A DNA stretch of 8,836 nucleotides, taken from NCBI GenBank assembly GCA_002359465.1, contig DENA01000030.1, positions 41,623 to 50,458 of the forward strand, written 5' to 3'. A program made the translations under genes and the position numbers. Source of the DNA: Ruminococcaceae bacterium UBA2656 (lineage in GTDB: Bacteria > Bacillota > Clostridia > Oscillospirales > Acutalibacteraceae). The notes beneath the pieces are model-generated. The model ran no database searches. It saw only the letters and a list, made by a program, of their open reading frames with translations, and was not told where the DNA came from. Positions 1 to 6,666 of the stretch are shown here, one piece after another (positions within the stretch are counted from its first letter, which is position 1; each line of letters begins with the position of its first letter).

Positions 1-39
<39 letters not shown>

Positions 40-96
40 ATATTTATTTGTGCATTCTCCCTAAACTCAACTGCAACGCTCTTTTTAGAGAGCCTA

Positions 97-128
97 ATTA
101 TAATAACACAGGAGATCTGCCATGTCAA
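97..128 (-). promoter_or_regulatory. Probable sigma-A promoter of the initiator tRNA gene
   Basis: On the minus strand, a perfect -35 box TTGACA lies at 128-123. It is followed after 17 nt by TATTAT (105-100); a perfect TATAAT also sits at 102-97, but with a 20-nt spacer. Transcription would begin near position 93 and give a leader of about 54 nt before the tRNA 5' end at 39. That leader contains a small hairpin, GCTCT (78-82) with AGAGC (89-93 on the + strand). The position and orientation fit a promoter for the truncated tRNA gene. Confidence 0.65.
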
Positions 129-482
129 GACTTTTTTAGAATCATTGCCAATCATGTTGACAAAAACTGTTTTTTTGTATCAGGAACTAACATTAACCCT
201 AAAGGTCAGGCCTGTTATTGCTGCTGTCCTCCCCATATTCAGAATAATCAAATCTTGTTTTCATTCAATAAATCATCCGTATCAAGTATATGAAATTTTA
301 ATAAAAATATAATTTCCACAAGTCATATGCTTCCCCATGTTCTGCTTACACATTCATAACCCTGATTACAAATTGTTGACCACTTGAAAGTTTCCTATTC
401 CGTAAAATTTTCAACATACGACAAAATTCATCCATTTAATTAAATATTTTTAAAAAGTTACTAATATTTTGTCTATTTATGA
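129..482. other. AT-rich intergenic region without a recognised gene
   Basis: This stretch lies between the divergent tRNA promoter and the cas promoter. It is visibly richer in A and T than the cas genes. A reading frame covering 3-293 on the + strand begins inside the antisense of the tRNA, has no Shine-Dalgarno site and resembles no protein I know, so I do not treat it as a gene. The only notable element is a short sequence at 222-235, TGCTGTCCTCCCCA. It matches the leader/repeat junction at 8818-8832 except for one missing G (see findings). I see no insertion sequence, no further tRNA and no CRISPR array here. Confidence 0.6.
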
Positions 483-511
483 TTGATATATTGATGTACG
501 GGAAGTATAAT
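483..511 (+). promoter_or_regulatory. Predicted main promoter of the cas operon
   Basis: TTGATA at 483-488 and TATAAT at 506-511 are separated by exactly 17 nt. This is 5/6 and 6/6 agreement with the sigma-A consensus. Transcription should start near 518, about 90 nt before the chosen cas3 start. An inverted repeat, TGTACG (495-500) and CGTACA (521-526), brackets the -10 box and start point, as an operator would. No other promoter of comparable quality is visible before cas3. Confidence 0.75.
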
Positions 512-593
512 TGAATAAATCGTACAAGGAACACGGATGTATTAATATACTATTTTAAATGAAACATAGCCGTACTGAACACAAGTATACTGA

Positions 594-598
594 CGGGG
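594..598 (+). promoter_or_regulatory. Ribosome binding site deciding the cas3 start
   Basis: CGGGG lies 8 nt before the ATG at 607. The upstream ATG at 559 has no purine-rich sequence before it (TACTATTTTAA), and the ATG at 601 is only 2 nt from the GGGG. The site therefore favours 607 as the cas3 start. Confidence 0.5.
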
Positions 599-606
599 TA
601 ATGAAA

Positions 607-3084
607 ATGGCAAATGATAATTCCAGTATTTTAGCGCATATTGATCAGAAGACAAGCCGCAGACAATCTCTCCGGGAACACAGCCGGAATGTAGCGGAAT
701 ATTGTGAAAAAGCCTGCGGAAAAATCGGGCTTTCCTCTCTTGGAACACTGGTCGGCCTGCTGCATGACAGCGGCAAAGGAACGATGGCATTTCAGCGCTA
801 TTTACGCGACGGAGACACTTCCCTGCGGGGAAAGATTCCCCATTCCTTCTGCGGAGCGAGATATTGCTATGAAAACTGGGGACTGGACGGCACCATAAAG
901 GGGCTTACGGCGCAGTTTGTCACAGCCGCTGTCTGCGGGCACCATGGCGGGCTGCCGGATGTAACGGGCGTTACCGGGGATGACAGTCTGCGACGGCGCG
1001 CCTGGCCGGAAAAGGAAATCAATTACGAGGAAGCTCTTCGAAATTATTTTACGGAATGTTCTTCACCGTCGGAACTCGACAGCCTATTTCAAAGAGCACA
1101 GCAGGAGGTCGGCCGTCTTGGAAATTTAATCCGCCAAATTTGTGAAAAAATGCCTTCAGCGGGCAGAAAAAAAGCTTTCAGTTTCCTTTTGGGAATGGTT
1201 CAACGATATTTGTTGAGCTGCCTGATTGATGCTGACCGGTACGACACCTTTTTATTTGAAGCGAATGAAAAAGCACAGCAGCCACCGGACTTGTGCTCTC
1301 TGTGGCAAGAGCTGTCCAAAAAACTGGAAAATCACCTGAAGGCCTTCCCCGCGCAAAGTCCCATTGACCAAAAGCGACAAGAAATCTCCGGGCAGTGCCT
1401 TGCATTCAGCAGGAACGGCGGAGGGATATACCGGCTGTCCGTACCGACCGGCTCCGGCAAAACGCTCAGCGCTTTGCGGTATGCCCTGAACTGCGCAAAG
1501 AAAAACGGCAAGGAACACGTCTTTTACGTGGCGCCGTACAAAAGCATTTTGGAACAGAACGCCTCGGAAATACGGAATGCCCTTTGTTTGGATGATCAAG
1601 ACGATTTTGCAGATACCGTCCTTTTGGAGCATCATGGCGACGTGGTAATCGACGATGATAAAGACGAGGAAGCCGGGCGTTACGGCTTGCTGACTCAGCG
1701 ATGGTCGTCACCGATCATTCTTACCACAACCGTTCAGCTTTTAAACACACTTTTTGACGGCAGGACCGGATGCGTGCGACGCATGCACAGTCTGGCGAAT
1801 TCCGTACTGATTCTGGACGAGGTTCAGGCCGTTCCAGTCAAATGCACACTGCTGCTTAACGCGGCGCTGGATTTTTTCGCTTACGCCTGCAGTTGTGCCA
1901 TCGTCCTCTGCACCGCGACACAGCCCAGTTCTGAGGAAATGAGTATTCCTGTCATTCCGGGCGAACCCGCACAGATGACGGAAAATCTGGAGGAAACTTT
2001 CGCAGCATTCCGCCGCACCCAAACGGTCGACAGAACCGCCGAAGGTGCGCTTTCCGCGGAGCAGCTCGCCGAGCTTGCCGTCAGTCGTCTGTCCTGCTGT
2101 GAAAACCTGCTGGTCATTTTGAATACAAAAGCCGCTGCGGCATCGCTGTACCGTACGCTGCAAGCCCGCATGGAGGAACTTCCTCTGGAAAAACGCGCGC
2201 CGGTCTATTTTCTCAGCACCAGTTTGTGTCCGCAGCACCGCATGGATCTGATTCAAGAAATACGCGGCGGACTTGCCGGCAAAGCGCCGGGCGCGACCCG
2301 GATGATCTGCGTCAGCACCCAGCTGATCGAGGCCGGTGTAAACCTTTCCTTTCAGTGCGTCATCCGTTCGCTTGCCGGGCTTGACAGCATTGCGCAGGCC
2401 GCAGGCCGGTGCAACCGTCACGGGGAAAGCAGCTCCCGTGATATTTTTATTGTGAAGTGCGCGGATGAAAATTTATCTTCCCTGCCGGATATTCAAAGGG
2501 CGCAGGAAGCCGCCGCCCGGGTGCTGGACGACTTCCATATCAATTCCGCGCAGTTCGGCAACGATTTGCTTTCTCCGAAAGCCGTTAGGCGATATTACCA
2601 TTATTATTATCAGCTGCAGGAAAAACAGCTCGCTTATCCGGTGAGCGGAAAAGACGACCCGAAGCTGTTTGCCCCGACCGATCTGTTCGATCTGCTTTCT
2701 GAAAATTCCCTTTCCGTAAAAAGCTGCATGGAGAATCATCTGTCCAGACCGCCGCACCCGATGCATCAGGCCTTTGAAACGGCGGGCGGCCTTTTCGAAG
2801 CCATTGAAAAGGGCGGTCTGGACGTGGTCGTCCCCTATGGAAAAGGCGAAGAACTGATTGCAAAGCTGTGTGCGGACCCCGATATCCGGGAACTGCCCCG
2901 TCTGCTCCGGCAGGCACAGCGCTTCACCGTCCATCTTTTTGACGGCGAGCGCAGGAAACTCAGCGGATTGGGGGCGATTCATATTCTGCCGGACATCGGC
3001 GCAGCCACGCTGCGCGGGGAATTTTACCATCCCAAGCTCGGCGTGCAGACACGCCGCGGCGAAATGGACACGCTGATTGAATAA
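607..3084 (+). CDS. cas3: CRISPR-associated nuclease-helicase Cas3 (type I-C, HD + DExD/H)
   Basis: Cas3 is recruited by target-bound Cascade; it nicks, unwinds and processively degrades invader DNA. The protein is 825 aa from the ATG at 607. The HD nuclease is at the N-terminus: His25 (REHS), His53-Asp54 (LLHDSGK), His79 and His112-His113 (CGHHG) are the expected metal ligands. The SF2 helicase follows: Walker A PTGSGKT at 280-286, the motif Ia region around YVAPYKSIL, motif II DEVQ at 404-407, motif III TATQ shortly after, motif V around STQLIEAGVNL and motif VI QAAGRCNRHG at 597-606. A Cas3 C-terminal region follows. All key residues are present, so the enzyme should be active. The frame stays open upstream to an ATG at 559, which would add 16 aa, but that start lacks a ribosome site and the extension is unlike Cas3. 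It is the first gene of the operon, 27 nt before cas5c. Confidence 0.96.
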   Translation: MANDNSSILAHIDQKTSRRQSLREHSRNVAEYCEKACGKIGLSSLGTLVGLLHDSGKGTMAFQRYLRDGDTSLRGKIPHSFCGARYCYENWGLDGTIKGLTAQFVTAAVCGHHGGLPDVTGVTGDDSLRRRAWPEKEINYEEALRNYFTECSSPSELDSLFQRAQQEVGRLGNLIRQICEKMPSAGRKKAFSFLLGMVQRYLLSCLIDADRYDTFLFEANEKAQQPPDLCSLWQELSKKLENHLKAFPAQSPIDQKRQEISGQCLAFSRNGGGIYRLSVPTGSGKTLSALRYALNCAKKNGKEHVFYVAPYKSILEQNASEIRNALCLDDQDDFADTVLLEHHGDVVIDDDKDEEAGRYGLLTQRWSSPIILTTTVQLLNTLFDGRTGCVRRMHSLANSVLILDEVQAVPVKCTLLLNAALDFFAYACSCAIVLCTATQPSSEEMSIPVIPGEPAQMTENLEETFAAFRRTQTVDRTAEGALSAEQLAELAVSRLSCCENLLVILNTKAAAASLYRTLQARMEELPLEKRAPVYFLSTSLCPQHRMDLIQEIRGGLAGKAPGATRMICVSTQLIEAGVNLSFQCVIRSLAGLDSIAQAAGRCNRHGESSSRDIFIVKCADENLSSLPDIQRAQEAAARVLDDFHINSAQFGNDLLSPKAVRRYYHYYYQLQEKQLAYPVSGKDDPKLFAPTDLFDLLSENSLSVKSCMENHLSRPPHPMHQAFETAGGLFEAIEKGGLDVVVPYGKGEELIAKLCADPDIRELPRLLRQAQRFTVHLFDGERRKLSGLGAIHILPDIGAATLRGEFYHPKLGVQTRRGEMDTLIE

Positions 3085-3094
3085 CAAAACCTAT

Positions 3095-3103
3095 AGAAAG
3101 GGG
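3095..3103 (+). promoter_or_regulatory. Ribosome binding site for the TTG start of cas5c
   Basis: AGAAAGGGG ends 8 nt before TTG at 3112. The nearest ATG, at 3119, is in another frame, so this site supports the non-ATG start. Confidence 0.7.
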
Positions 3104-3111
3104 AATCAAAG

Positions 3112-3861
3112 TTGGAAAATGAAAACAGCGTAAGTTTTCTGGTTTCAGGCAAAATGGCGCTTTTCAGCGACCCCGTTACACGGGCCGGCGGAGAGAAATG
3201 CAGCTATCAGGTTCCGACCTATCAGGCGCTCAAGGGTATTCTTGAATCAGTGTACTGGAAACCTACCTTCGTGTGGCATGTGGACGCGGTGCGGGTCATG
3301 AACCCGATCTGCAGCCGCTCGGAAGGAATTCGCCCCGTTAATTATTCCGGCGGAAACACGCTTTCCATCTACACCTATCTGACCAATGTGGCTTATCAGG
3401 TGAAGGCGCACTTTGAGTGGAATGAAAACCGGCCCGACCTTGCAAACGACCGCAATGAAAACAAACACTATTTCATCGCGAAGCGTATGATTGAGCGCGG
3501 CGGGCGCCGCGACGTATTTCTCGGCACAAGGGAATGTCAGGCGTATGTGGAACCCTGTAAATTTGACGCTGAGGATACGGAAAAAGGCCATTACCGCGAT
3601 ACTCCGGAACTCTCCTTCGGCCTGATGTTCCACGGATTCAGTTATCCGGACGAAACCGGGCGGAATCAGTTGGAAGCCCGGTTCTGGTACCCGAAAATGA
3701 GGAACGGCGTGATTGAATTCTGCAGCCCGGAAGGCTGCCCCGTGGTGCGTGTGATCAAAAAGCAAAAGCCAAAGGTATTTGCAATCGGAAAAAATGTTGC
3801 CGGATGCGACGACCTGGCGGAGGAGGTGGCATCAAATGGGCTGGATGCAGAAGCTCTATGA
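3112..3861 (+). CDS. cas5c: Cas5c (Cas5d), crRNA-processing endoribonuclease and Cascade subunit
   Basis: In type I-C systems Cas5c replaces Cas6: it cuts pre-crRNA at the base of the repeat hairpin and stays bound to the crRNA 5' handle in Cascade. The protein is 249 aa, the normal family length. Tyr48, Lys118 and His119 (in NENKHYF) sit at the spacing known for the catalytic Tyr-Lys-His triad of Bacillus halodurans Cas5d, so cleavage activity is expected. The N-terminus (VSGKMALFSDPVTRAGGEKCSYQVPTY, split here as SGKMALFSDP then a Gly-rich turn) is a typical RAMP-fold start for this family. Translation begins at TTG after a strong AGAAAGGGG. The last 26 nt overlap the start of cas8c, whose Shine-Dalgarno lies inside this gene. 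No cas6 is present in the window, which fits this role. Confidence 0.95.
   Translation: MENENSVSFLVSGKMALFSDPVTRAGGEKCSYQVPTYQALKGILESVYWKPTFVWHVDAVRVMNPICSRSEGIRPVNYSGGNTLSIYTYLTNVAYQVKAHFEWNENRPDLANDRNENKHYFIAKRMIERGGRRDVFLGTRECQAYVEPCKFDAEDTEKGHYRDTPELSFGLMFHGFSYPDETGRNQLEARFWYPKMRNGVIEFCSPEGCPVVRVIKKQKPKVFAIGKNVAGCDDLAEEVASNGLDAEAL
3821..3827 (+). promoter_or_regulatory. Ribosome binding site for cas8c, inside cas5c
   Basis: AGGAGGT is a near-perfect Shine-Dalgarno 8 nt before the ATG at 3836. It rules out the upstream in-frame TTG at 3779, which would only add a segment that is cas5c sequence in another frame. Confidence 0.8.
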
Positions 3862-5809
3862 AACCTATGAAAACTGCCAGAGCCTTGTCGGCGTGAAGGA
3901 AGGGGAAAAACAGCCGCTTATGCCGATTTACCATATCACACAGCAGGCGCAGATAGAAGCGGTCATCGACACAAACGGCAACTGGCGCGCCGGTCTGGCA
4001 CGGGTGCTGAGCGACAAGGAGGAGCGCACAACGCTGATTCCCTGTACGGAACGTTCAGCAGGAGTCGCCAATGGCAGGGCTCCGCATCCAGTCTTTGATA
4101 AATTGAAATACCTTGCGGGCGATTACGGCGCGTACCGCGACCCCAAGGCCAGCCATTATTCCGAATACATAGAGCAGCTTTCCGGCTGGTGCGCATCCCG
4201 GTACGCCCATCCAAAGGTATGCGCCGTTCTGGAATACCTGAAAAAAGGAACGTTGATGGCCGACTTAATTCGCGACGGGATTCTGTATCAGGATGAATCC
4301 GGCCGGCTTCCGGAAACATGGGAAGGGAAAAAAGAAGATACCCCACCGATTTTCAAGGTTTGCGCCAAAGATCAGGCCGATGCCTTTGTCCGCTTTCAGG
4401 TGGTTCCGGCGGACGGCTCGGAAGATTTACAGAGACGCCTTTGGGACGACCAAAGCGTGTGGCAGAGCTTTATCGACTACCAGAACAGCCGGCCGGCGGA
4501 TACGGATTTGTGCTGTGTGCTGGGGAAAGAGATGCCGTCATCATCTCTCAGCCCCAAATTCATTCGCAGGCCCGGAGACGGTGCAAAGCTGATTTCTGCC
4601 AACGACAGCACCGGTTTTACCTATCGAGGCAGGTTTGAGACGCCCTCCCAGGCATTCTGCGTCGGGCGGGAAACAACTGAAAAAGCCCACAACGCTTTAA
4701 AGTGGCTGATTCCGCGTCAGGCCTATGTCAACGGCGACCAGGTCATCCTTGCGTGGGGAACGGACGGAAGCAAAGCGATTGACCCGTGCGAAGGGGCGCT
4801 GGACCTGCTGTTCGACCTCGAACCGGATACGCCGCCGGTCACGACCGGGGAGGAATTCGCGGCGCGTTTTCGTCACGCGCTGGCAGGATACGACGGAAAT
4901 TTGAAAGGCTGGGAGGACGTTTGCGTAATCGGACTGGACTCCGCCACGCCGGGGCGGCTTTCCATCTTTTACTACCGCGAAATGCAGGCAAGGGATCTTT
5001 TTACGCGTGTAAAAAGCTGGCATGACACCTGTTCCTGGGAACTGTGCGATTATCCGCAGACTGCTCGGAAGACAGGCGAAAAGACGAGGCCGATGCCTTT
5101 TCAGGGGGCGCCGTCGCCAAAATCCATTGTAGAGGCGGCCTACGGCAAACGCGCGGACGACAAGCTGAGCAAGAGTACCGTACAGCGCCTGCTGCCGTGC
5201 ATCGTGGACGGCGCGCGCCTGCCGGAGGACCTGATGCACTGCGCCGCCCGCCGTGCTTCCAATCCGATGGCGATGGAAAGTGAAACGGATATGCAAAAAG
5301 CGCTTGGCGTTGCCTGCGCCTTAATCCGTAAGTATTATAACGACCGTATCAGCGGCAGACAAATCAAGGATGAAACATACAGGGAGGTTTGGAAAATGGC
5401 ATTGAATCCGGAAGAGACCGACAGAAATTACCTGTTTGGCAGGGCGCTTGCCTACGCGCAGCAGATCGAAGCCTATTCGCTTGGACTCGCGGGCGAAAAC
5501 CGCAGCACCAACGCGGAGCGGATGCAGGCGGCTTTCAGCCAGCATCCCGCAAAGACATGGCAGACGCTGTATCATCAGCTTTTACCCTATCTGCAAAAGC
5601 TCGGAGACAGGGGGAAACGGTACCGGGAAGAATTGAACGAAGTGATTTCACGTATTCCCGTCAGTGAATTTTCAAGCGCTCCGCTTTCCGAAATCTATCT
5701 GCTGGGCTACGCCTGCCAGATGCAGAAATTTAACGAGGAAAAGCAGGAAAACATCCGCAAAAAAATAGAAGCCGCTGAAAGCAGTGCAAAAGGAGAGGAT
5801 ACCAAATGA
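3836..5809 (+). CDS. cas8c: Cas8c (Csd1), large subunit of type I-C Cascade
   Basis: Cas8c recognises the PAM and helps open the target duplex within Cascade. The protein is 657 aa. Signature Csd1 stretches are visible: N-terminal MQKLYETY; the LIPCTERSAG block from residue 67; HPVFDKLKYLAGDY from residue 84; and a strongly conserved AKLISANDSTGFTYRGRF block at 250-267, preceded by a cysteine-containing LCCVLGKEMP. The C-terminal part (residues 521-657) is helical in character and is also made as a separate protein, Cas11c, from an internal start. The start is set by AGGAGGT 8 nt upstream of the ATG and lies within the end of cas5c. The TGA stop overlaps the cas7c ATG (ATGA), a sign of translational coupling. 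Confidence 0.95.
   Translation: MGWMQKLYETYENCQSLVGVKEGEKQPLMPIYHITQQAQIEAVIDTNGNWRAGLARVLSDKEERTTLIPCTERSAGVANGRAPHPVFDKLKYLAGDYGAYRDPKASHYSEYIEQLSGWCASRYAHPKVCAVLEYLKKGTLMADLIRDGILYQDESGRLPETWEGKKEDTPPIFKVCAKDQADAFVRFQVVPADGSEDLQRRLWDDQSVWQSFIDYQNSRPADTDLCCVLGKEMPSSSLSPKFIRRPGDGAKLISANDSTGFTYRGRFETPSQAFCVGRETTEKAHNALKWLIPRQAYVNGDQVILAWGTDGSKAIDPCEGALDLLFDLEPDTPPVTTGEEFAARFRHALAGYDGNLKGWEDVCVIGLDSATPGRLSIFYYREMQARDLFTRVKSWHDTCSWELCDYPQTARKTGEKTRPMPFQGAPSPKSIVEAAYGKRADDKLSKSTVQRLLPCIVDGARLPEDLMHCAARRASNPMAMESETDMQKALGVACALIRKYYNDRISGRQIKDETYREVWKMALNPEETDRNYLFGRALAYAQQIEAYSLGLAGENRSTNAERMQAAFSQHPAKTWQTLYHQLLPYLQKLGDRGKRYREELNEVISRIPVSEFSSAPLSEIYLLGYACQMQKFNEEKQENIRKKIEAAESSAKGEDTK
5381..5387 (+). 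promoter_or_regulatory. Internal ribosome binding site for cas11c
   Basis: AGGGAGG lies within cas8c codons for Arg-Glu-Val, exactly 8 nt before an in-frame ATG at 5396. It is as strong as the sites used by cas5c and cas7c. Confidence 0.75.
5396..5809 (+). CDS. cas11c: Cas11c small subunit, translated from an internal start in cas8c
   Basis: Type I-C Cascade needs a small helical subunit, Cas11c. Work on the Desulfovibrio vulgaris system showed it is made from an internal translation start near the 3' end of cas8c. Here an in-frame ATG at 5396 (codon 521 of cas8c) follows AGGGAGG with an 8-nt spacer and would give 137 aa, beginning MALNPEETDRNYLFG and sharing the cas8c stop. The sequence is rich in Ala, Glu, Gln, Leu and Lys and looks all-helical, as expected for a subunit that lines the target and non-target strands. 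No separate cas11 gene exists in the operon. Gene finders normally miss this product because it is nested in phase. What I see is the site, the frame and the length; expression is inferred. Confidence 0.8.
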   Translation: MALNPEETDRNYLFGRALAYAQQIEAYSLGLAGENRSTNAERMQAAFSQHPAKTWQTLYHQLLPYLQKLGDRGKRYREELNEVISRIPVSEFSSAPLSEIYLLGYACQMQKFNEEKQENIRKKIEAAESSAKGEDTK

Positions 5810-6666
5810 GCATACTTGCCAATAAGATCGATTTTGCAGTCATTCTGTCCGTTAAAAACGCTAACCCGAACGGCGACCCGCTGAACGGCAACCGTCCCCG
5901 TGAAACCTACGACGGCATTGGGGAAATTTCGGACGTATGCATCAAGCGTAAAATACGCAACCGCCTGATGGACATGGGGCAGCCCGTTTTCGTCCAGTCC
6001 GACGACAAACGCGCAGACGGCTTCAAAAGCCTGAAGGACCGCGCGGATTCCGTGGAAGAACTGAAAAAGGCAAAGGACAGGGAAACCTATGCGAAAATCG
6101 CCTGTGAGAAGTGGATGGACGTGCGCAGCTTCGGGCAGGTATTCGCGTTCAAGGGCAGCGACGTTTCCACCGGCGTGCGCGGGCCGGTCTCCGTGCACCC
6201 GGCTTTTAGCGTTGACCCCATCGACATTGCCAGCATTCAGATTACAAAAAGCGTTAACAGCATCACGGGGGATAAAAAATCCTCCGACACCATGGGGATG
6301 AAGCACAGTGTTCCGTTCGGGGTTTATGTATTTTACGGTAGCATCAACTGCCAGCTGGCAGAGAAGACAGGATTTACGGAAGAAGACACCGAGCTGATCC
6401 GCAAAGCGCTGGTTACGCTGTTTGAAAACGACAGTTCCTCCGCGCGTCCGGACGGAAGCATGGAGGTCTGCAAGCTGTTCTGGTGGAAACACAACTGCAA
6501 AACCGGGCAGTATTCTTCCGCTAAAGTCCACCGCTCTCTGCATATCAGCCTGATGGAGGGCAAAAAAGCTCCGGGCGGCAACCTGCCTTTCCGCATTGAG
6601 GATTACTATGATATCACAGCCGACGCACTGGACGGGCTGAAGCCGGAAATATACGATGGAATATGA
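5806..6666 (+). CDS. cas7c: Cas7c (Csd2), crRNA-binding backbone of type I-C Cascade
   Basis: Cas7c polymerises along the crRNA spacer and forms the backbone of the surveillance complex. The protein is 286 aa, typical of the family. Near the N-terminus the Csd2 signature NANPNGDPLNGNRPR (about residues 18-32) is clear, in a RAMP/RRM-fold context starting IDFAVILSVKNAN. Other family-like stretches are RSFGQVFAFKG followed by GVRGPVSVHPAFS, and MGMKHSVPFGVYVFYG. The start codon overlaps the cas8c stop by 4 nt and is preceded by AGGAGAGG 7 nt upstream, one of the strongest sites in the operon. This suits the high subunit copy number of Cas7. The 3' end overlaps cas4 by 11 nt. Confidence 0.96.
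   Translation: MSILANKIDFAVILSVKNANPNGDPLNGNRPRETYDGIGEISDVCIKRKIRNRLMDMGQPVFVQSDDKRADGFKSLKDRADSVEELKKAKDRETYAKIACEKWMDVRSFGQVFAFKGSDVSTGVRGPVSVHPAFSVDPIDIASIQITKSVNSITGDKKSSDTMGMKHSVPFGVYVFYGSINCQLAEKTGFTEEDTELIRKALVTLFENDSSSARPDGSMEVCKLFWWKHNCKTGQYSSAKVHRSLHISLMEGKKAPGGNLPFRIEDYYDITADALDGLKPEIYDGI

Noticed and set aside
160..178. ACAAAAA/TTTTTGT hairpin followed by T-rich sequence as a possible terminator
   Set aside because: The stem is almost all A-T and would be too weak; no gene on the + strand ends before it.
157..180. Perfect TTGACA on the + strand at 157-162 as a possible promoter
   Set aside because: No acceptable -10 box lies 16-18 nt downstream; the nearest TTGTAT is only 12 nt away.
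330..355. GCTTCCCCAT...ACACA as a possible degenerate CRISPR repeat
   Set aside because: Only scattered similarity to the I-C repeat, with an insertion and wrong spacing; it is much weaker than the match at 222-235.
584..591. AGTATACT palindrome in the cas3 leader, with AAGTATA also at 503-509
   Set aside because: Eight-base palindromes are common by chance and the second copy overlaps the -10 box; too weak to call an operator.
559..606. 16-residue N-terminal extension of Cas3 from the ATG at 559
   Set aside because: No ribosome site precedes 559, and the extension is unlike Cas3 N-terminal sequence; the ATG at 607 has a better-placed GGGG. It cannot be excluded completely.
1103..1131. AGGAGGT followed after 8 nt by TTG inside cas3, resembling a second internal translation start
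   Set aside because: The TTG at 1118 is out of frame with cas3 and meets a stop after three codons (TTG GAA ATT TAA).
5707..6543. 278-codon minus-strand frame opposite cas7c
   Set aside because: Antisense shadow of a conserved gene, with no independent support. The same applies to the other long minus-strand frames opposite cas3 and cas8c.
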